64,000 nt of DNA. Origin: Pseudomonadota bacterium. Its GTDB lineage: Bacteria > Pseudomonadota > Alphaproteobacteria > Sphingomonadales > Sphingomonadaceae. The notes under the pieces were generated by a model. It ran no database searches, was not told the DNA's origin, and was given only the letters and a program-made list of their open reading frames with translations. Where the stretch lies: positions 97,057 to 161,056 of the forward strand of contig JAJZQN010000004.1 in assembly GCA_021847605.1 (NCBI GenBank). Direction: 5' to 3'. Position numbers and translations under genes: made by a program. Shown in pieces: positions 8,952 through 17,350 of this stretch (positions are counted from its first letter, which is position 1; the number at the start of each line of letters is the position of its first letter).

Positions 8952-9959
8952 TCATTCTCCCACGCTTTCGAGCAGACCCGGTTCGGCACGCAGCCGGGGC
9001 AGAACCTCTTTCTCGAACAGGCGCAGGCTGCGCCACGATACTTCCGGATCAAGCCCGCCCAGCAAGGCATGGAACGTCACCGCCGTGCCGCGCCCAAGCC
9101 CTTTGAGATAGTCGAAACATTCGTCCGGCGTCAGCACTTTGATATTGGGCATTGCCTTCAGCCCCTCGACCGTTTCGGCGGGCTGATACCGCGTCTGCCC
9201 GGTGCCACGCTCCTTGGCCCATTCGGCATAGGCGTTCGTCGCATAGGCGACATGGGGCGCCACTATCGGCCAGTCGCGGTCCGGATCGTCCGACACATAG
9301 AGGAAGCTGGCGGCTGGCTTGCGCAATTCTTCCGGCGGTGGAAACCCGGCTTTTTCCCGTTCCTCCTTATACAGGGTGAACAGGTCGGGATGGCCGGGGA
9401 AATATTGATAACCGCCTTTGGCTGCGCGGATTGCAGACTTGTCGGTCGATCCGCCCATATAGATTTTCGGGCCGCCGGGCGTTGCGGGCGGCGGCGTCAC
9501 GCGGACGGTGCGGCCCCGGAATTCGAACGGCTCGCCAGTCCATGCCTGTTTCAGCGTCGCCATAGCCTCGTTCATGATGGCGAGGCGCTTGGTGATATCG
9601 CGGTCGAACATCTCGAACTCATGCGGACGATAGCCCATGCCGGCGGTCAGCCAGATGCGGCCCGGCGCGATATTGTCCAGCACCGCCAGATCTTCGGCCA
9701 GCCTCAGGGGATCATGCATGGTGACGACCAGTGCCGAAAGATGCGCGACGATATTTTCCGTTGCCCCCAGGATCGAGGCTGCCTGCACCATCGACGACGG
9801 GCAATAGCCCCCCTCCGCGCCATGATGTTCGGCCAGAAAAACCTGCGTAAAGCCCAGCTTGTCGGCCCATTGCGCCTGCTCGATCGCGGTGCGGTACAAT
9901 GCGGGATGCGGCGTGCCGAAATCCGGCCGGTTCATATCGTAACGAAGGTTCAGTTGCAC
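8952..9959 (-). CDS. Luciferase-like (LLM) flavin-dependent monooxygenase
   Basis: 335 residues. The start is GTG at 9959, with GAGAGGA about 10 nt upstream. It has features of bacterial luciferase-like monooxygenases: MQLNLRYDM, EQAQWADKLGFTQVFLAEHH, RIWLTAGMGYRPHEFEMFDR and KIYMGGSTDKSAIRAAKGGY. These enzymes use reduced FMN supplied by a separate reductase, and a flavin reductase lies in the same operon at 12534-13175. Members include type II Baeyer-Villiger monooxygenases, alkane and sulfonate monooxygenases, and F420 enzymes. The nearby reductase and esterase favour an FMNH2 oxygenase. It lies 34 bp downstream of the CoA-transferase gene. Confidence 0.87.
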   Translation of the reverse strand: MQLNLRYDMNRPDFGTPHPALYRTAIEQAQWADKLGFTQVFLAEHHGAEGGYCPSSMVQAASILGATENIVAHLSALVVTMHDPLRLAEDLAVLDNIAPGRIWLTAGMGYRPHEFEMFDRDITKRLAIMNEAMATLKQAWTGEPFEFRGRTVRVTPPPATPGGPKIYMGGSTDKSAIRAAKGGYQYFPGHPDLFTLYKEEREKAGFPPPEELRKPAASFLYVSDDPDRDWPIVAPHVAYATNAYAEWAKERGTGQTRYQPAETVEGLKAMPNIKVLTPDECFDYLKGLGRGTAVTFHALLGGLDPEVSWRSLRLFEKEVLPRLRAEPGLLESVGE

Positions 9960-9993
9960 CGGGAAGGGTTCCTCTCTTTTATATGGATCCGGT

Positions 9994-12393
9994 TCAGGCG
10001 GCCGATACGCGCGACTGGATACGACCAGTCACATCCTGCGCCTGCATCGCCTTTCCACTGGCCAGCAGCGCATCGATCTCCTGCTCGGAATAGCCGATCT
10101 CGCTCAATATCTGGCGGCTATGCTCGCCCAGACGCGGCGCGGAGCCTTTCGCAAAACCGGGCGTCGCGCTCAGATGGACGAAGCTGCCGAACTGGCGGAC
10201 ATGGCCGTACATGGAATCGCGATTTTCGATGACGCGATTGCTCTCGATCGCCCAATCCTGCCACAGCGCCTCGCGCACCCAACTGGTTTCGCGGGCAATC
10301 TCGCACGGCGCACCCGCGGCATCCAGCAACGCATAGGCATCCGCACTGGTGAGGGCCGCAAAATATGGCTCCAATATACCGGCCAGCGCCGCATCCTGTG
10401 CCGCGCGCTTGGCCGGATCGGCCAACGCCGTATCATCGATCCACTCCGAATGGCCTACCGCACGGGCCAGCGCAGCGAAGCGCGCATCCTGTCGGCAGGC
10501 GATGCAGAGAAAGCCGTCCTGCGTGCGATAGAGACGATCGAGCGCGTTATAGCCCATCTGCTCCTTGTCGAGGCGGAAGCCATAGACGACCTGCTTGTCC
10601 GCGTTCAGGAAATGCTCCGACGTGGTCCACAGGCTGGAATGCAATTGCGGGCATTCCATATAGTCGCCCTCGCCCGTCAGCGCCCGGCGTTCAAGCCCCA
10701 TGAGGATGCCCGCCGCCGCCAGAAAGCCATTATTATAGTCCTCATTGCCGAAAACCGATCGGGTAGGAGGATTGCCCGCACCGCCACCTTCATACAGAAG
10801 GCCGGTCCAGCCCGACACCAACGGCGCAAAGCTCTTGAGCAGGGATTTTGGTCCTTTCGAACCATAGCCCGGCAGATAGACATAGAGGAGCCGCGGATTG
10901 ATCTTTGCCAGCGCTTCATAGCCGATGCCCAGCTTGTCCGCCTTGCCGGGGCGGAGATTATGGGTGACGACATCTGCAGTCGCAACGAGGCGCAGCGCCG
11001 CTTCCAGCGCTTCGGGTTGTTTCAGGTCGAGAACGATATCGCGCTTGCCGCGTTGGGCCGCATCGAAGCAATCAGGCAGCGGACGCATCTGATCTCCGCC
11101 CGGCGTTTCCACCTTGATGACGTCTGCGCCGAGATCAGACAGGAGGCGGCCGCCATAGCCCACCGCGAAGAAAGACGAGAAATCGACCACCTTGATACCA
11201 GCCAGCGGCCGGTCGAGCGGCTTGCCTTCAATCGCCAGCGTCGCGCGCTTTCGCGCAATCAGATCGGCCAGTGCGCCATTATCTGCGCCAATCACGGGAG
11301 CGGGCTTGGGCGCGGCGCAAGGCGACTTGTTGAATCGGACGGCTGGTGCCGCCTGATAGATGGTGCCGAAATCGGGGTCCGGCAGGGCGATACGTTGCCC
11401 CACATAGTCCACCTGCTCATCCAGCAGGACTTCAGCGGGTTCCAGCACCGGAAGGGCAGCAACATCGGCCGCCTGAAACAGGCTGATCCATTCTGCACGC
11501 GCTTTCGTCCTGAAGGCATCGAACAGTTCGACGCGCGCGATATGATATTCGTCATCCGACAGGGGAACGGACATTTCCGCCGCGCCCTTCACCACCGACA
11601 CGCGATCGCCAAAGCCCAGCACATCCATCGCAGACTTGAAACCGCCCTGCCCACCGGTGTGGATTTGCAGGAACAGACCGTCGCCGCACTCGAACATGCC
11701 GGTGACGAGCCGGGTGCGCCCAAAGCGATCGACCGCGCCGGAATCGCCTGCCTTGATGTAGGATATGCCCTCTTCCTGCCACCAGTTATTCATGGGTGAC
11801 TGGGCCAGCATCGCATCCAGCAGCGATGCTTCCACCCGCTGGCCCTGACCGATATGGCGCCGGGCGCGGACTGCCGAAAGGGCGCCGATCACGCCCAGGA
11901 AGGCCTGACCATAATGAAGTGCAGGGTGGCCGAGATAGACGGGACCGGCACGAAACGGGCTGGACTTGTCGACCATCGTGCCGAGCAAGGCGGTTGCCAG
12001 CCCTTCACCACGCGGGCGATCGGCAAAGGGCGTGTCCTTGCCATAGGCGGTAAGGGCAACATTGATGAGATGGGGGAAATCCCGCGCCAGGCTGGCCTGA
12101 TCCAGGCCAAGGGCCAAAGCCTCATCTTCCTCCAGCGCATGGACGAAGATGTCCGCACTAGCCAGCAGACCGCGCAGAGCATCCCGGTCCGCGGCCTCAC
12201 CAATATCCAGTTCGACGCTTCGTTTGGAACGATCCCAACTCTTGCGGGTCAGTTCATGCGCGAAATAAGCGCCGCCGCGCGGCTCAACCTTGACGACATC
12301 GGCGCCATGATCGGCCAACAGCATGGCCGCGATCGCCACCGGCATTTCGGTGGCAAGTTCGATAACGGTGAGATGATCCAGAGGACCGGGCAT
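9994..12393 (-). CDS. Double-length CaiB/BaiF family CoA-transferase
   Basis: 799 residues, about twice the usual 380-410 of the family. Two CoA-transferase III domains are fused in tandem. Domain 1 begins MPGPLDHLTVIELATEMPVA and has LLADHGADVVKVEPRGG. Domain 2 begins near residue 390 with PLAGIKVVDFSSFFAVGYGG and has LLSDLGADVIKVETPGGDQM. Enzymes of this class move CoA from one acyl-CoA to another acid, or remove water from a hydroxyacyl-CoA. The start has GGGAGTAAGCG before ATG. A 140-bp gap upstream holds a palindrome (12513-12533), so this gene may have its own promoter inside the operon. Confidence 0.92.
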   Translation of the reverse strand: MPGPLDHLTVIELATEMPVAIAAMLLADHGADVVKVEPRGGAYFAHELTRKSWDRSKRSVELDIGEAADRDALRGLLASADIFVHALEEDEALALGLDQASLARDFPHLINVALTAYGKDTPFADRPRGEGLATALLGTMVDKSSPFRAGPVYLGHPALHYGQAFLGVIGALSAVRARRHIGQGQRVEASLLDAMLAQSPMNNWWQEEGISYIKAGDSGAVDRFGRTRLVTGMFECGDGLFLQIHTGGQGGFKSAMDVLGFGDRVSVVKGAAEMSVPLSDDEYHIARVELFDAFRTKARAEWISLFQAADVAALPVLEPAEVLLDEQVDYVGQRIALPDPDFGTIYQAAPAVRFNKSPCAAPKPAPVIGADNGALADLIARKRATLAIEGKPLDRPLAGIKVVDFSSFFAVGYGGRLLSDLGADVIKVETPGGDQMRPLPDCFDAAQRGKRDIVLDLKQPEALEAALRLVATADVVTHNLRPGKADKLGIGYEALAKINPRLLYVYLPGYGSKGPKSLLKSFAPLVSGWTGLLYEGGGAGNPPTRSVFGNEDYNNGFLAAAGILMGLERRALTGEGDYMECPQLHSSLWTTSEHFLNADKQVVYGFRLDKEQMGYNALDRLYRTQDGFLCIACRQDARFAALARAVGHSEWIDDTALADPAKRAAQDAALAGILEPYFAALTSADAYALLDAAGAPCEIARETSWVREALWQDWAIESNRVIENRDSMYGHVRQFGSFVHLSATPGFAKGSAPRLGEHSRQILSEIGYSEQEIDALLASGKAMQAQDVTGRIQSRVSAA

Positions 12394-12512
12394 CGCTTAC
12401 TCCCATGGCGGTCTTTGCCGCACCTTTTGCTTGGGGATGGCGCCGAGTCCGTCCGGTCGTCACCCCGCCTTCATGTCCAAGGAGACACGAATTTCGACCC
12501 GGGCGCAAGTAA

Positions 12513-12533
12513 ATTTGCACCATAGGTTCAAAT
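12513..12533. promoter_or_regulatory. Palindromic operator upstream of the CoA-transferase gene
   Basis: A 21-bp near-perfect palindrome, with arms ATTTGcACC and GGTtCAAAT around ATA. It lies 120 bp upstream of the CoA-transferase start, just outside the flavin reductase stop. It resembles the TGCA-N6-TGCA sites elsewhere in this island, but with 7 bp between half sites and one changed base in the right half (TTCA). Confidence 0.5.
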
Positions 12534-13175
12534 TCAGGCAGATCGTTCCGACCAGTCAGGATCGTAGCGCGGACGTTCCATCTGGAAACTGTCGCCATTA
12601 CGCACATACCAGCCGCTGCCATGGGTGCGGCCGATCAATTTCATCGCCGGAATATCGAAATAGACCCGCTCGCGATCCGTAATGAAGGCGTCCTGAATAT
12701 GCGCCATGACGATTTCGCCGATCACCACGGTCTGAAAGGATCCGATGTCGAGCGCCGCCACTTTTTTGCATTCGAAGCTGACCGGACTGGACGCAATCAA
12801 TGGTGGGGACACCAATTGGGCGGGTGCAGTTTCTATACCAGCATAGTCGATTTCGCTGACATCGGACGGCGCGTCGACGCTGCATGCGTTCATCCGTTCG
12901 GCATCGGCTTCACACACCAGATTAACGACGAACTCTCCGGTAGAGATGATGTTGGATGCGGTATTCTTGAGGCCGCGCGTCGCCGGATCCTTAAGCAGTC
13001 CCAAAGCGACCAGCGGCGGTTCGGTGCCGACGCAGTTAAAAAAGCTGTACGGCGCAGCATTGACGACGCCGGTGGGTGACATGGACGTGATCCATGCAAT
13101 CGGTCGCGGCGTGATGGTGGAATTGACGATCTTGTACCGCGTTGCCATCGGCAGCGCGCGCATGTCGAACTGCAT
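12534..13175 (-). CDS. Flavin reductase (FMN-binding split-barrel family)
   Basis: 213 residues. The FMN-binding split-barrel signature is visible: RYKIVNSTITPRPIAWITSM, then VNAAPYSFFNCVGTEPPLVA and NTASNIISTGEFVVNLVCEA. The family reduces FMN with NAD(P)H and supplies FMNH2 to two-component monooxygenases. In this operon the natural partner is the luciferase-like monooxygenase at 8952-9959. The start follows the enoyl-CoA hydratase stop by 5 bp. Confidence 0.9.
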   Translation of the reverse strand: MQFDMRALPMATRYKIVNSTITPRPIAWITSMSPTGVVNAAPYSFFNCVGTEPPLVALGLLKDPATRGLKNTASNIISTGEFVVNLVCEADAERMNACSVDAPSDVSEIDYAGIETAPAQLVSPPLIASSPVSFECKKVAALDIGSFQTVVIGEIVMAHIQDAFITDRERVYFDIPAMKLIGRTHGSGWYVRNGDSFQMERPRYDPDWSERSA

Positions 13176-13180
13176 GACCC

Positions 13181-13993
13181 TTATCCTTCCGATGCTTTGG
13201 CGGCGGCTTTCGCGGCGGCTCGCGCCTTGAACGCTTCACGCGCGCGGGGCACCTCCTCACCGGCCTGACAAAGATGGCAATAGACCAGTTCCAGCGCATG
13301 CACCGAAGTCAGGTCGCCGCGCTCCGCCTGATCGATCAACCGCTTGGTCAGTTCGACGGCATGGGCGTTGCCATCGCCAATCGTTGCGCCAAGAGTGAGC
13401 GCTTCTGCGACGGCGCGGCCTTTCTCCACGATCCGGCTGATGAGGCCAAGGCTCAGCGCTTCGGCGGCATCGAGCGTTCGCCCGGAAAAGATGATTTCCG
13501 ACGCCCGTGCCCGGCCGAGTTGCCGCGTCAGGAACCATGCGGCACCACCATCGGGAACGAGGCCGAAGTCGAGGAAGGGCGCGCCGAATTTGGCGTCCTG
13601 CGCCGCGAAGATCATGTCGCAAGCCATGGCGAGGCTCCACGCCACGCCATAGGCGCCGCCCTCGACGGCTGCGACCGTCGGAATGGGCAAGGCCCGCACC
13701 CGGCTGATAATCCGCTGCCCCATTTCGAGGCGGGCAGCCAGGGCCAGCGCACCGGCGCCCCGTGCAGGCGGCAGCTTTACGTCGCCGCCGTTGCTGAAAT
13801 AATTTTCGGCGCCGCATAACACCAGCATGCGGGCGGGCGTATCATTTTCCAGTCGGTCGAGCGCTGCGGAGAACGCCTCCCACATGGCGAAGGAGGCGGT
13901 ATTTTTGGCTCGGGGGCGATTGAGCGTGATGACCGCCACGCCATCATCGCGCAACTCCAGCAGCAATTCCGGCGCGGCGCCGTCCTGATCCAT
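13181..13993 (-). CDS. Enoyl-CoA hydratase/isomerase family protein
   Basis: 270 residues from the ATG at 13993, preceded by GGGAGAGTAAGG. Crotonase signatures include VAVITLNRPRAKNTAS, the oxyanion loop ENYFSNGGDVKLPP, VEGGAYGVAWSLAMACDMIF and FGLVPDGGAAWFLTRQLG. In the last motif Asp stands where hydratases usually have the second catalytic Glu, a change also seen in isomerases and other crotonase subtypes; the exact reaction is therefore open. First gene of the leftward operon; a TGCA-N6-TGCA operator lies 74 bp upstream of its start. Confidence 0.88.
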   Translation of the reverse strand: MDQDGAAPELLLELRDDGVAVITLNRPRAKNTASFAMWEAFSAALDRLENDTPARMLVLCGAENYFSNGGDVKLPPARGAGALALAARLEMGQRIISRVRALPIPTVAAVEGGAYGVAWSLAMACDMIFAAQDAKFGAPFLDFGLVPDGGAAWFLTRQLGRARASEIIFSGRTLDAAEALSLGLISRIVEKGRAVAEALTLGATIGDGNAHAVELTKRLIDQAERGDLTSVHALELVYCHLCQAGEEVPRAREAFKARAAAKAAAKASEG

Positions 13994-14066
13994 CCTTACT
14001 CTCCCAAAGCCTTTTGTCCGGCATTGGCAGGCGTAGCGCAAGGATCCCGCTCAAGGCAAGGAAATT

Positions 14067-14080
14067 TGCATCTATGTGCA
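14067..14080. promoter_or_regulatory. TGCA-N6-TGCA operator upstream of the leftward operon
   Basis: TTGCATCTATGTGCAA: two TGCA half sites separated by 6 bp, in the 91-bp gap between tetR (stop at 14085) and the enoyl-CoA hydratase (start at 13993). Same spacing as the sites at 14877, 17238 and 17304. Confidence 0.6.
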
Positions 14081-14084
14081 ATGT

Positions 14085-14807
14085 TCAGGTGGCGGTTGAC
14101 GATTTCCGTTTCCTGCGCATCGGCAGAGCCTCCTCGCCCCGTTCGGCAATGTCGCCGATCAGCGTCTCTACTTCCTTGCGGGCTGCGCCCTTCAGGCTGC
14201 CGGATACGCAAGCGAGATAGCTGCTGACCAGACGGACGATGACCTCATCATCGGGAATACGGCCCTGCGCCCAGTCATTGATCGTTGCATATTCGAACCG
14301 CACAAGATCGTCGACCAGTCGATCGGCCTGAACCCAGGGCTGCAATTGGCGTTTCTTTTCGAGCGCGGCGATCCAGATACCATTATGCTCGGTGGCGGGG
14401 GTGTGCATGGCCGTCCAGATGTCATGATCGACATCGGAACTGAAATAGAGCGCCATGATCGCCTTGATATAATTGCGGATCTTTCGGTTGCGCTGAACGA
14501 CGGAGATCATGCGTTCCAGATTATGCTGTAACGTACCGGGCGGCGTCGCATAATCGATACGGCTGACATATTCGTCGAAATATTCCTGAATCGCCGATGC
14601 GATCATGCGTTCGCGAGTCTGGAAGGCGTTATAGAGGGTACGCTTCGCCACGCCGGCCCGCTGGCATATGTCGTTCATGCTGAGCGCGGCGATGCCCTGT
14701 TCGGCAATGACGTTACGGGTTTCTTCCAATATGCGGCGGCGCCGTTCGATGATGGCCGGACTGGAATAGGTTTGCGGCCTTTCCGTCCCTTCCTTCAGGT
14801 CGATCAT
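14085..14807 (-). CDS. TetR/AcrR family transcriptional regulator of the catabolic island
   Basis: 240 residues from ATG 14807; an in-frame TTG at 14843 would add 12 residues, and neither start has a well-spaced ribosome site. The N-terminal helix-turn-helix is typical of TetR proteins: RRRILEETRNVIAEQG, then ALSMNDICQRAGVAKRTLYN and AFQTRERMIASAIQEYF. The C-terminal ligand domain is unassigned. The C-terminus is basic (MRRKRKSSTAT). A TGCA-N6-TGCA palindrome lies 70 bp upstream, and matching sites sit before three other genes of the island. I infer an autoregulated repressor released by a pathway intermediate, perhaps an acyl-CoA. Confidence 0.88.
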   Translation of the reverse strand: MIDLKEGTERPQTYSSPAIIERRRRILEETRNVIAEQGIAALSMNDICQRAGVAKRTLYNAFQTRERMIASAIQEYFDEYVSRIDYATPPGTLQHNLERMISVVQRNRKIRNYIKAIMALYFSSDVDHDIWTAMHTPATEHNGIWIAALEKKRQLQPWVQADRLVDDLVRFEYATINDWAQGRIPDDEVIVRLVSSYLACVSGSLKGAARKEVETLIGDIAERGEEALPMRRKRKSSTAT

Positions 14808-14876
14808 CCCCTTGGTCGCCAATGCCGTCACCTTCCACCACAAGCCATGCGTTAAAGTTGCCCATCATAACGCTTC

Positions 14877-14890
14877 TGCATGATCGTGCA
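14877..14890. promoter_or_regulatory. TGCA-N6-TGCA operator upstream of tetR
   Basis: TGCATGATCGTGCA: half sites TGCA separated by 6 bp with a central GATC, upstream of the TetR gene on the minus strand. Probable autoregulatory site. Confidence 0.6.
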
Positions 14891-14987
14891 AATTTCACCT
14901 TTCGGACAGGAGATAAGGAGAGTCTGGCCGGATAGGGTTACAAGTTGCGTCCAACATATCCGACACGCCAAAATCCATGATTCTCCT

Positions 14988-15143
14988 CTTAGCTTGCCAT
15001 ATTTCCCGGCGATTTTGTAATTTCATTACGCCGTTTAGAAATTATCGCAAAGACCTCTGTGGTGGTGGCGGGACGCCCGAGTGGAAGGGCGCGACGGGGT
15101 TATCCCATGATCGCGCACCCGTAGGACAGCCCATATTGGATGC
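14988..15143 (+). repeat. Dispersed two-block intergenic element, copy 2
   Basis: In the 348-bp gap between tetR and the second PQQ dehydrogenase. Block 1 (14988-15017) begins CTTAGCTTGCCATATTTCCC and continues into GGCGATTTTG. Block 2 (15120-15143) begins CGTAGGACAGC and continues through ATATTGGATGC. The blocks start 132 bp apart. Between them lies a GC-rich hairpin-like stretch (GACGCCCGAGTGGAAGGGCG, 15072-15091). ATGATCGC occurs 13 bp before block 2, the same spacing as in copy 3. Confidence 0.7.
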
Positions 15144-15155
15144 CCCCATCGACCA

Positions 15156-17198
15156 TCATTTCCCCTTGGGCATGGTTTCCCGCGCGCGTTGCCGGATATA
15201 GTGACGCAGCCCCTCCAGATCGGCGTCGGTCAGTTGCGTGAAGCTGCCCATGCCGCGCGCCATCAAAGCACCGTCATGCACGACCGACTTGAACGTTTCC
15301 GCGTCCAGCGGAACAGACGACTTGCGCAGATCGGGAGCAGCCCCGCCCGCCATCATGCCAGCGCCGTGGCAGATGATGCAGCTGCTATTATAGATGCCTC
15401 CGCCGATCTTTGCCTTGGCCGGATCGACGGTGAAGGCCGGATCATCCTGTATCGGCATATCTTCCTGCTGGAACGCAGGCAAAGCCTTGGCCCCGCCGAT
15501 GGTGAAGGTCAGAACCCGGCGTTGCTGCTGCCGATAATCCCAGTTGGGCGTATTGGGGAAACTGCTGCGGAAACCGGTGATGACCGACACATATTGCTTG
15601 CCGCCCAGCGAATAGCTGATGGGAGCCGCCAATATGCCGTTCTGCGCATCGAAATTCCACAGCTTGCGTCCGTTCACGGCCGAAAAGGCGCTGAAACTGC
15701 CGTCGTTCGTCCCCTGAAACACCAGATTGCCGCCAGTCGCCATGGTGCCGCCGTTGAACACGCCGGGTTGCGGCACCGACCATGCCTGCTTGTTGCCCGC
15801 GACATCCCATGCAACCAGCTTGCTGGTGGCGGGCGGCGCGACGATGTTGGTCGGCGGCGCGCCCAGCCCGGTGTTGACCATCATCCCCGGCTTATACTGC
15901 CAGTCCTTCACATTGGCCGGATCGACGAAGACGCGGCCGCCCTCCATCACCGGAATATAGCTGAGGCCCGTCTTCGGGCTGAAGGACATGGCCTGTACCC
16001 CATGGGCGCCATTGGGGAAGGGATACATCAGGAAAGGCTTGCCATCGGGATATTGCGCGTCGGGATTAATGTCCGGACGTCCCGTTACCGGATCGATCCC
16101 CCGCGCCCAATTCTGCTTGGCAAAGGGGCTGGCCGACAGGAATTTCCCCGTCTCCCGATCGATCACATAGAAGAAACCATTTTTGGGCGCATGGATCAGG
16201 ACCGGCCGCATCTTGCCGTTGATCATCATGTCGGTCAGTTCGATGTCCATAGCATCGTTGAAGTCATGGCTGTTTTCGGGATTGACCTGATAGTGCCAGA
16301 CATATTCGCCGGTTTTCGCATTCAGCGCGACGATGGAGGAGAGGTAAAGATTGTCGCCGCCGCCGGGGCTGCGAATCTTGATATTCCATGGCCAGCCATT
16401 GCCGGTGCCCAGATAGATGCGGTCATATTTGGCGTCATAGGCCATGGCATGCCAGACGGTGCCGCCGCCGCCGAATTTCCACCATTCGCCGGTCCATGTC
16501 CTGGCGGCATCCTCCATCGCCTTATTTTCGAAGCCCTTGGCCGGATCACCGGGCACGACATACCAGCGCCATGATTTCTTGCCGGTCTTTATGTCATAGG
16601 CGGTGACATAACCGCGCGTCGGGCTGTAGTCCGCACCGCCAAAGCCCACGACCACCTTGTCGCCTGCCACCCATGGCGGGCCGGTGATATAGCCATGTTC
16701 CGCTTCATCCAGCGTCTGGACGGACCAGCGCGGCTTGCCGGTTTTGGCATCGACTGCGATCAGCCGCCCTTCGCGCGTTGCGGTAAAGACCATCCCATCC
16801 TTATAGGCGATGCCGCGCGTCCCCCATCCTGCGCGCATCCGTGTCTTCGCCTCCGGCTGGCTGGCGACGTCGGGATCATATTGCCACAGCAATTTGCCGG
16901 TACGAGCGTCCAGCGCATGGATCACGCTATGGCCGACGGCGAAATAGAATATGCCATCGACTTCCAAAGGCTGTGTGTAGGAATCGAACGTGTCGATATC
17001 ATAGGACCATGCGAGGCCGAGCTTGCCGACATTGGCTTCGTTGATCTGATCGAGCGGGCTGAAATGCTGCTCCTGATCATTGCCGCCATAGTTGGTCCAG
17101 TTGGAACCGGCGACAGGCGCAGGCGCCTTTGCCAGCAGGGCGCCGCTAATGGTAACGATCGTCAACCCGGCCAGACCGGCCGCCATCCGCACTTTCAT
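15156..17198 (-). CDS. PQQ-dependent quinohemoprotein dehydrogenase, second copy, exported
   Basis: 680 residues from the ATG at 17198, chosen for AGGGAGACGGAT upstream and because MKVRMAAGLAGLTIVTISGA gives a good Sec signal. Propeller plus C-terminal cytochrome c domain with C607-I-I-C610-H611. It is clearly a paralogue of 380-2467 (shared AMDIELT, IKIRSPGGGDNL/RKIRSPGGGDNL and PKNGFFYVIDR). It also lacks the vicinal Cys pair (MRAGWGTRG there). The segment with the catalytic Asp reads NPENSHDFNDAMD, without the usual Trp before Asp. It is transcribed divergently from the carboxylesterase, with operators between the two. A periplasmic alcohol or hydroxy-acid oxidation is inferred; substrate unknown. 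Confidence 0.88.
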   Translation of the reverse strand: MKVRMAAGLAGLTIVTISGALLAKAPAPVAGSNWTNYGGNDQEQHFSPLDQINEANVGKLGLAWSYDIDTFDSYTQPLEVDGIFYFAVGHSVIHALDARTGKLLWQYDPDVASQPEAKTRMRAGWGTRGIAYKDGMVFTATREGRLIAVDAKTGKPRWSVQTLDEAEHGYITGPPWVAGDKVVVGFGGADYSPTRGYVTAYDIKTGKKSWRWYVVPGDPAKGFENKAMEDAARTWTGEWWKFGGGGTVWHAMAYDAKYDRIYLGTGNGWPWNIKIRSPGGGDNLYLSSIVALNAKTGEYVWHYQVNPENSHDFNDAMDIELTDMMINGKMRPVLIHAPKNGFFYVIDRETGKFLSASPFAKQNWARGIDPVTGRPDINPDAQYPDGKPFLMYPFPNGAHGVQAMSFSPKTGLSYIPVMEGGRVFVDPANVKDWQYKPGMMVNTGLGAPPTNIVAPPATSKLVAWDVAGNKQAWSVPQPGVFNGGTMATGGNLVFQGTNDGSFSAFSAVNGRKLWNFDAQNGILAAPISYSLGGKQYVSVITGFRSSFPNTPNWDYRQQQRRVLTFTIGGAKALPAFQQEDMPIQDDPAFTVDPAKAKIGGGIYNSSCIICHGAGMMAGGAAPDLRKSSVPLDAETFKSVVHDGALMARGMGSFTQLTDADLEGLRHYIRQRARETMPKGK

Positions 17199-17234
17199 AT
17201 CCGTCTCCCTGCCGGTCCTGAAACCCGACTTGTT

Positions 17235-17254
17235 TATTGCACTTTGGTGCAATA
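17235..17254. promoter_or_regulatory. Perfect palindromic operator in the PQQ dehydrogenase promoter
   Basis: TATTGCAC-TTTG-GTGCAATA, a perfect 8+4+8 palindrome containing TGCA-N6-TGCA. It is the best-conserved copy of the island's operator. It lies 37 bp upstream of the PQQ dehydrogenase start, downstream of a minus-strand TTGACA (17269-17264). Confidence 0.7.
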
Positions 17255-17282
17255 TTTGGCGAGTGTCAACGTACCAGACGGG

Positions 17283-17317
17283 TTGACAGAGACTTTCCTG
17301 AAATGCACTATATTGCA
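17283..17317 (+). promoter_or_regulatory. Promoter and operator of the carboxylesterase operon
   Basis: A consensus -35 box TTGACA (17283-17288) is followed after 15 bp by TGCACTATATTGCA (17304-17317), another TGCA-N6-TGCA site lying where the -10 region is expected. The start codon is at 17351. Occupancy of the site should block RNA polymerase, consistent with repression by the TetR protein. Confidence 0.6.
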
Positions 17318-17350
17318 CTATAGGATAGAATTGAAGGGGAGAGGATCGAC

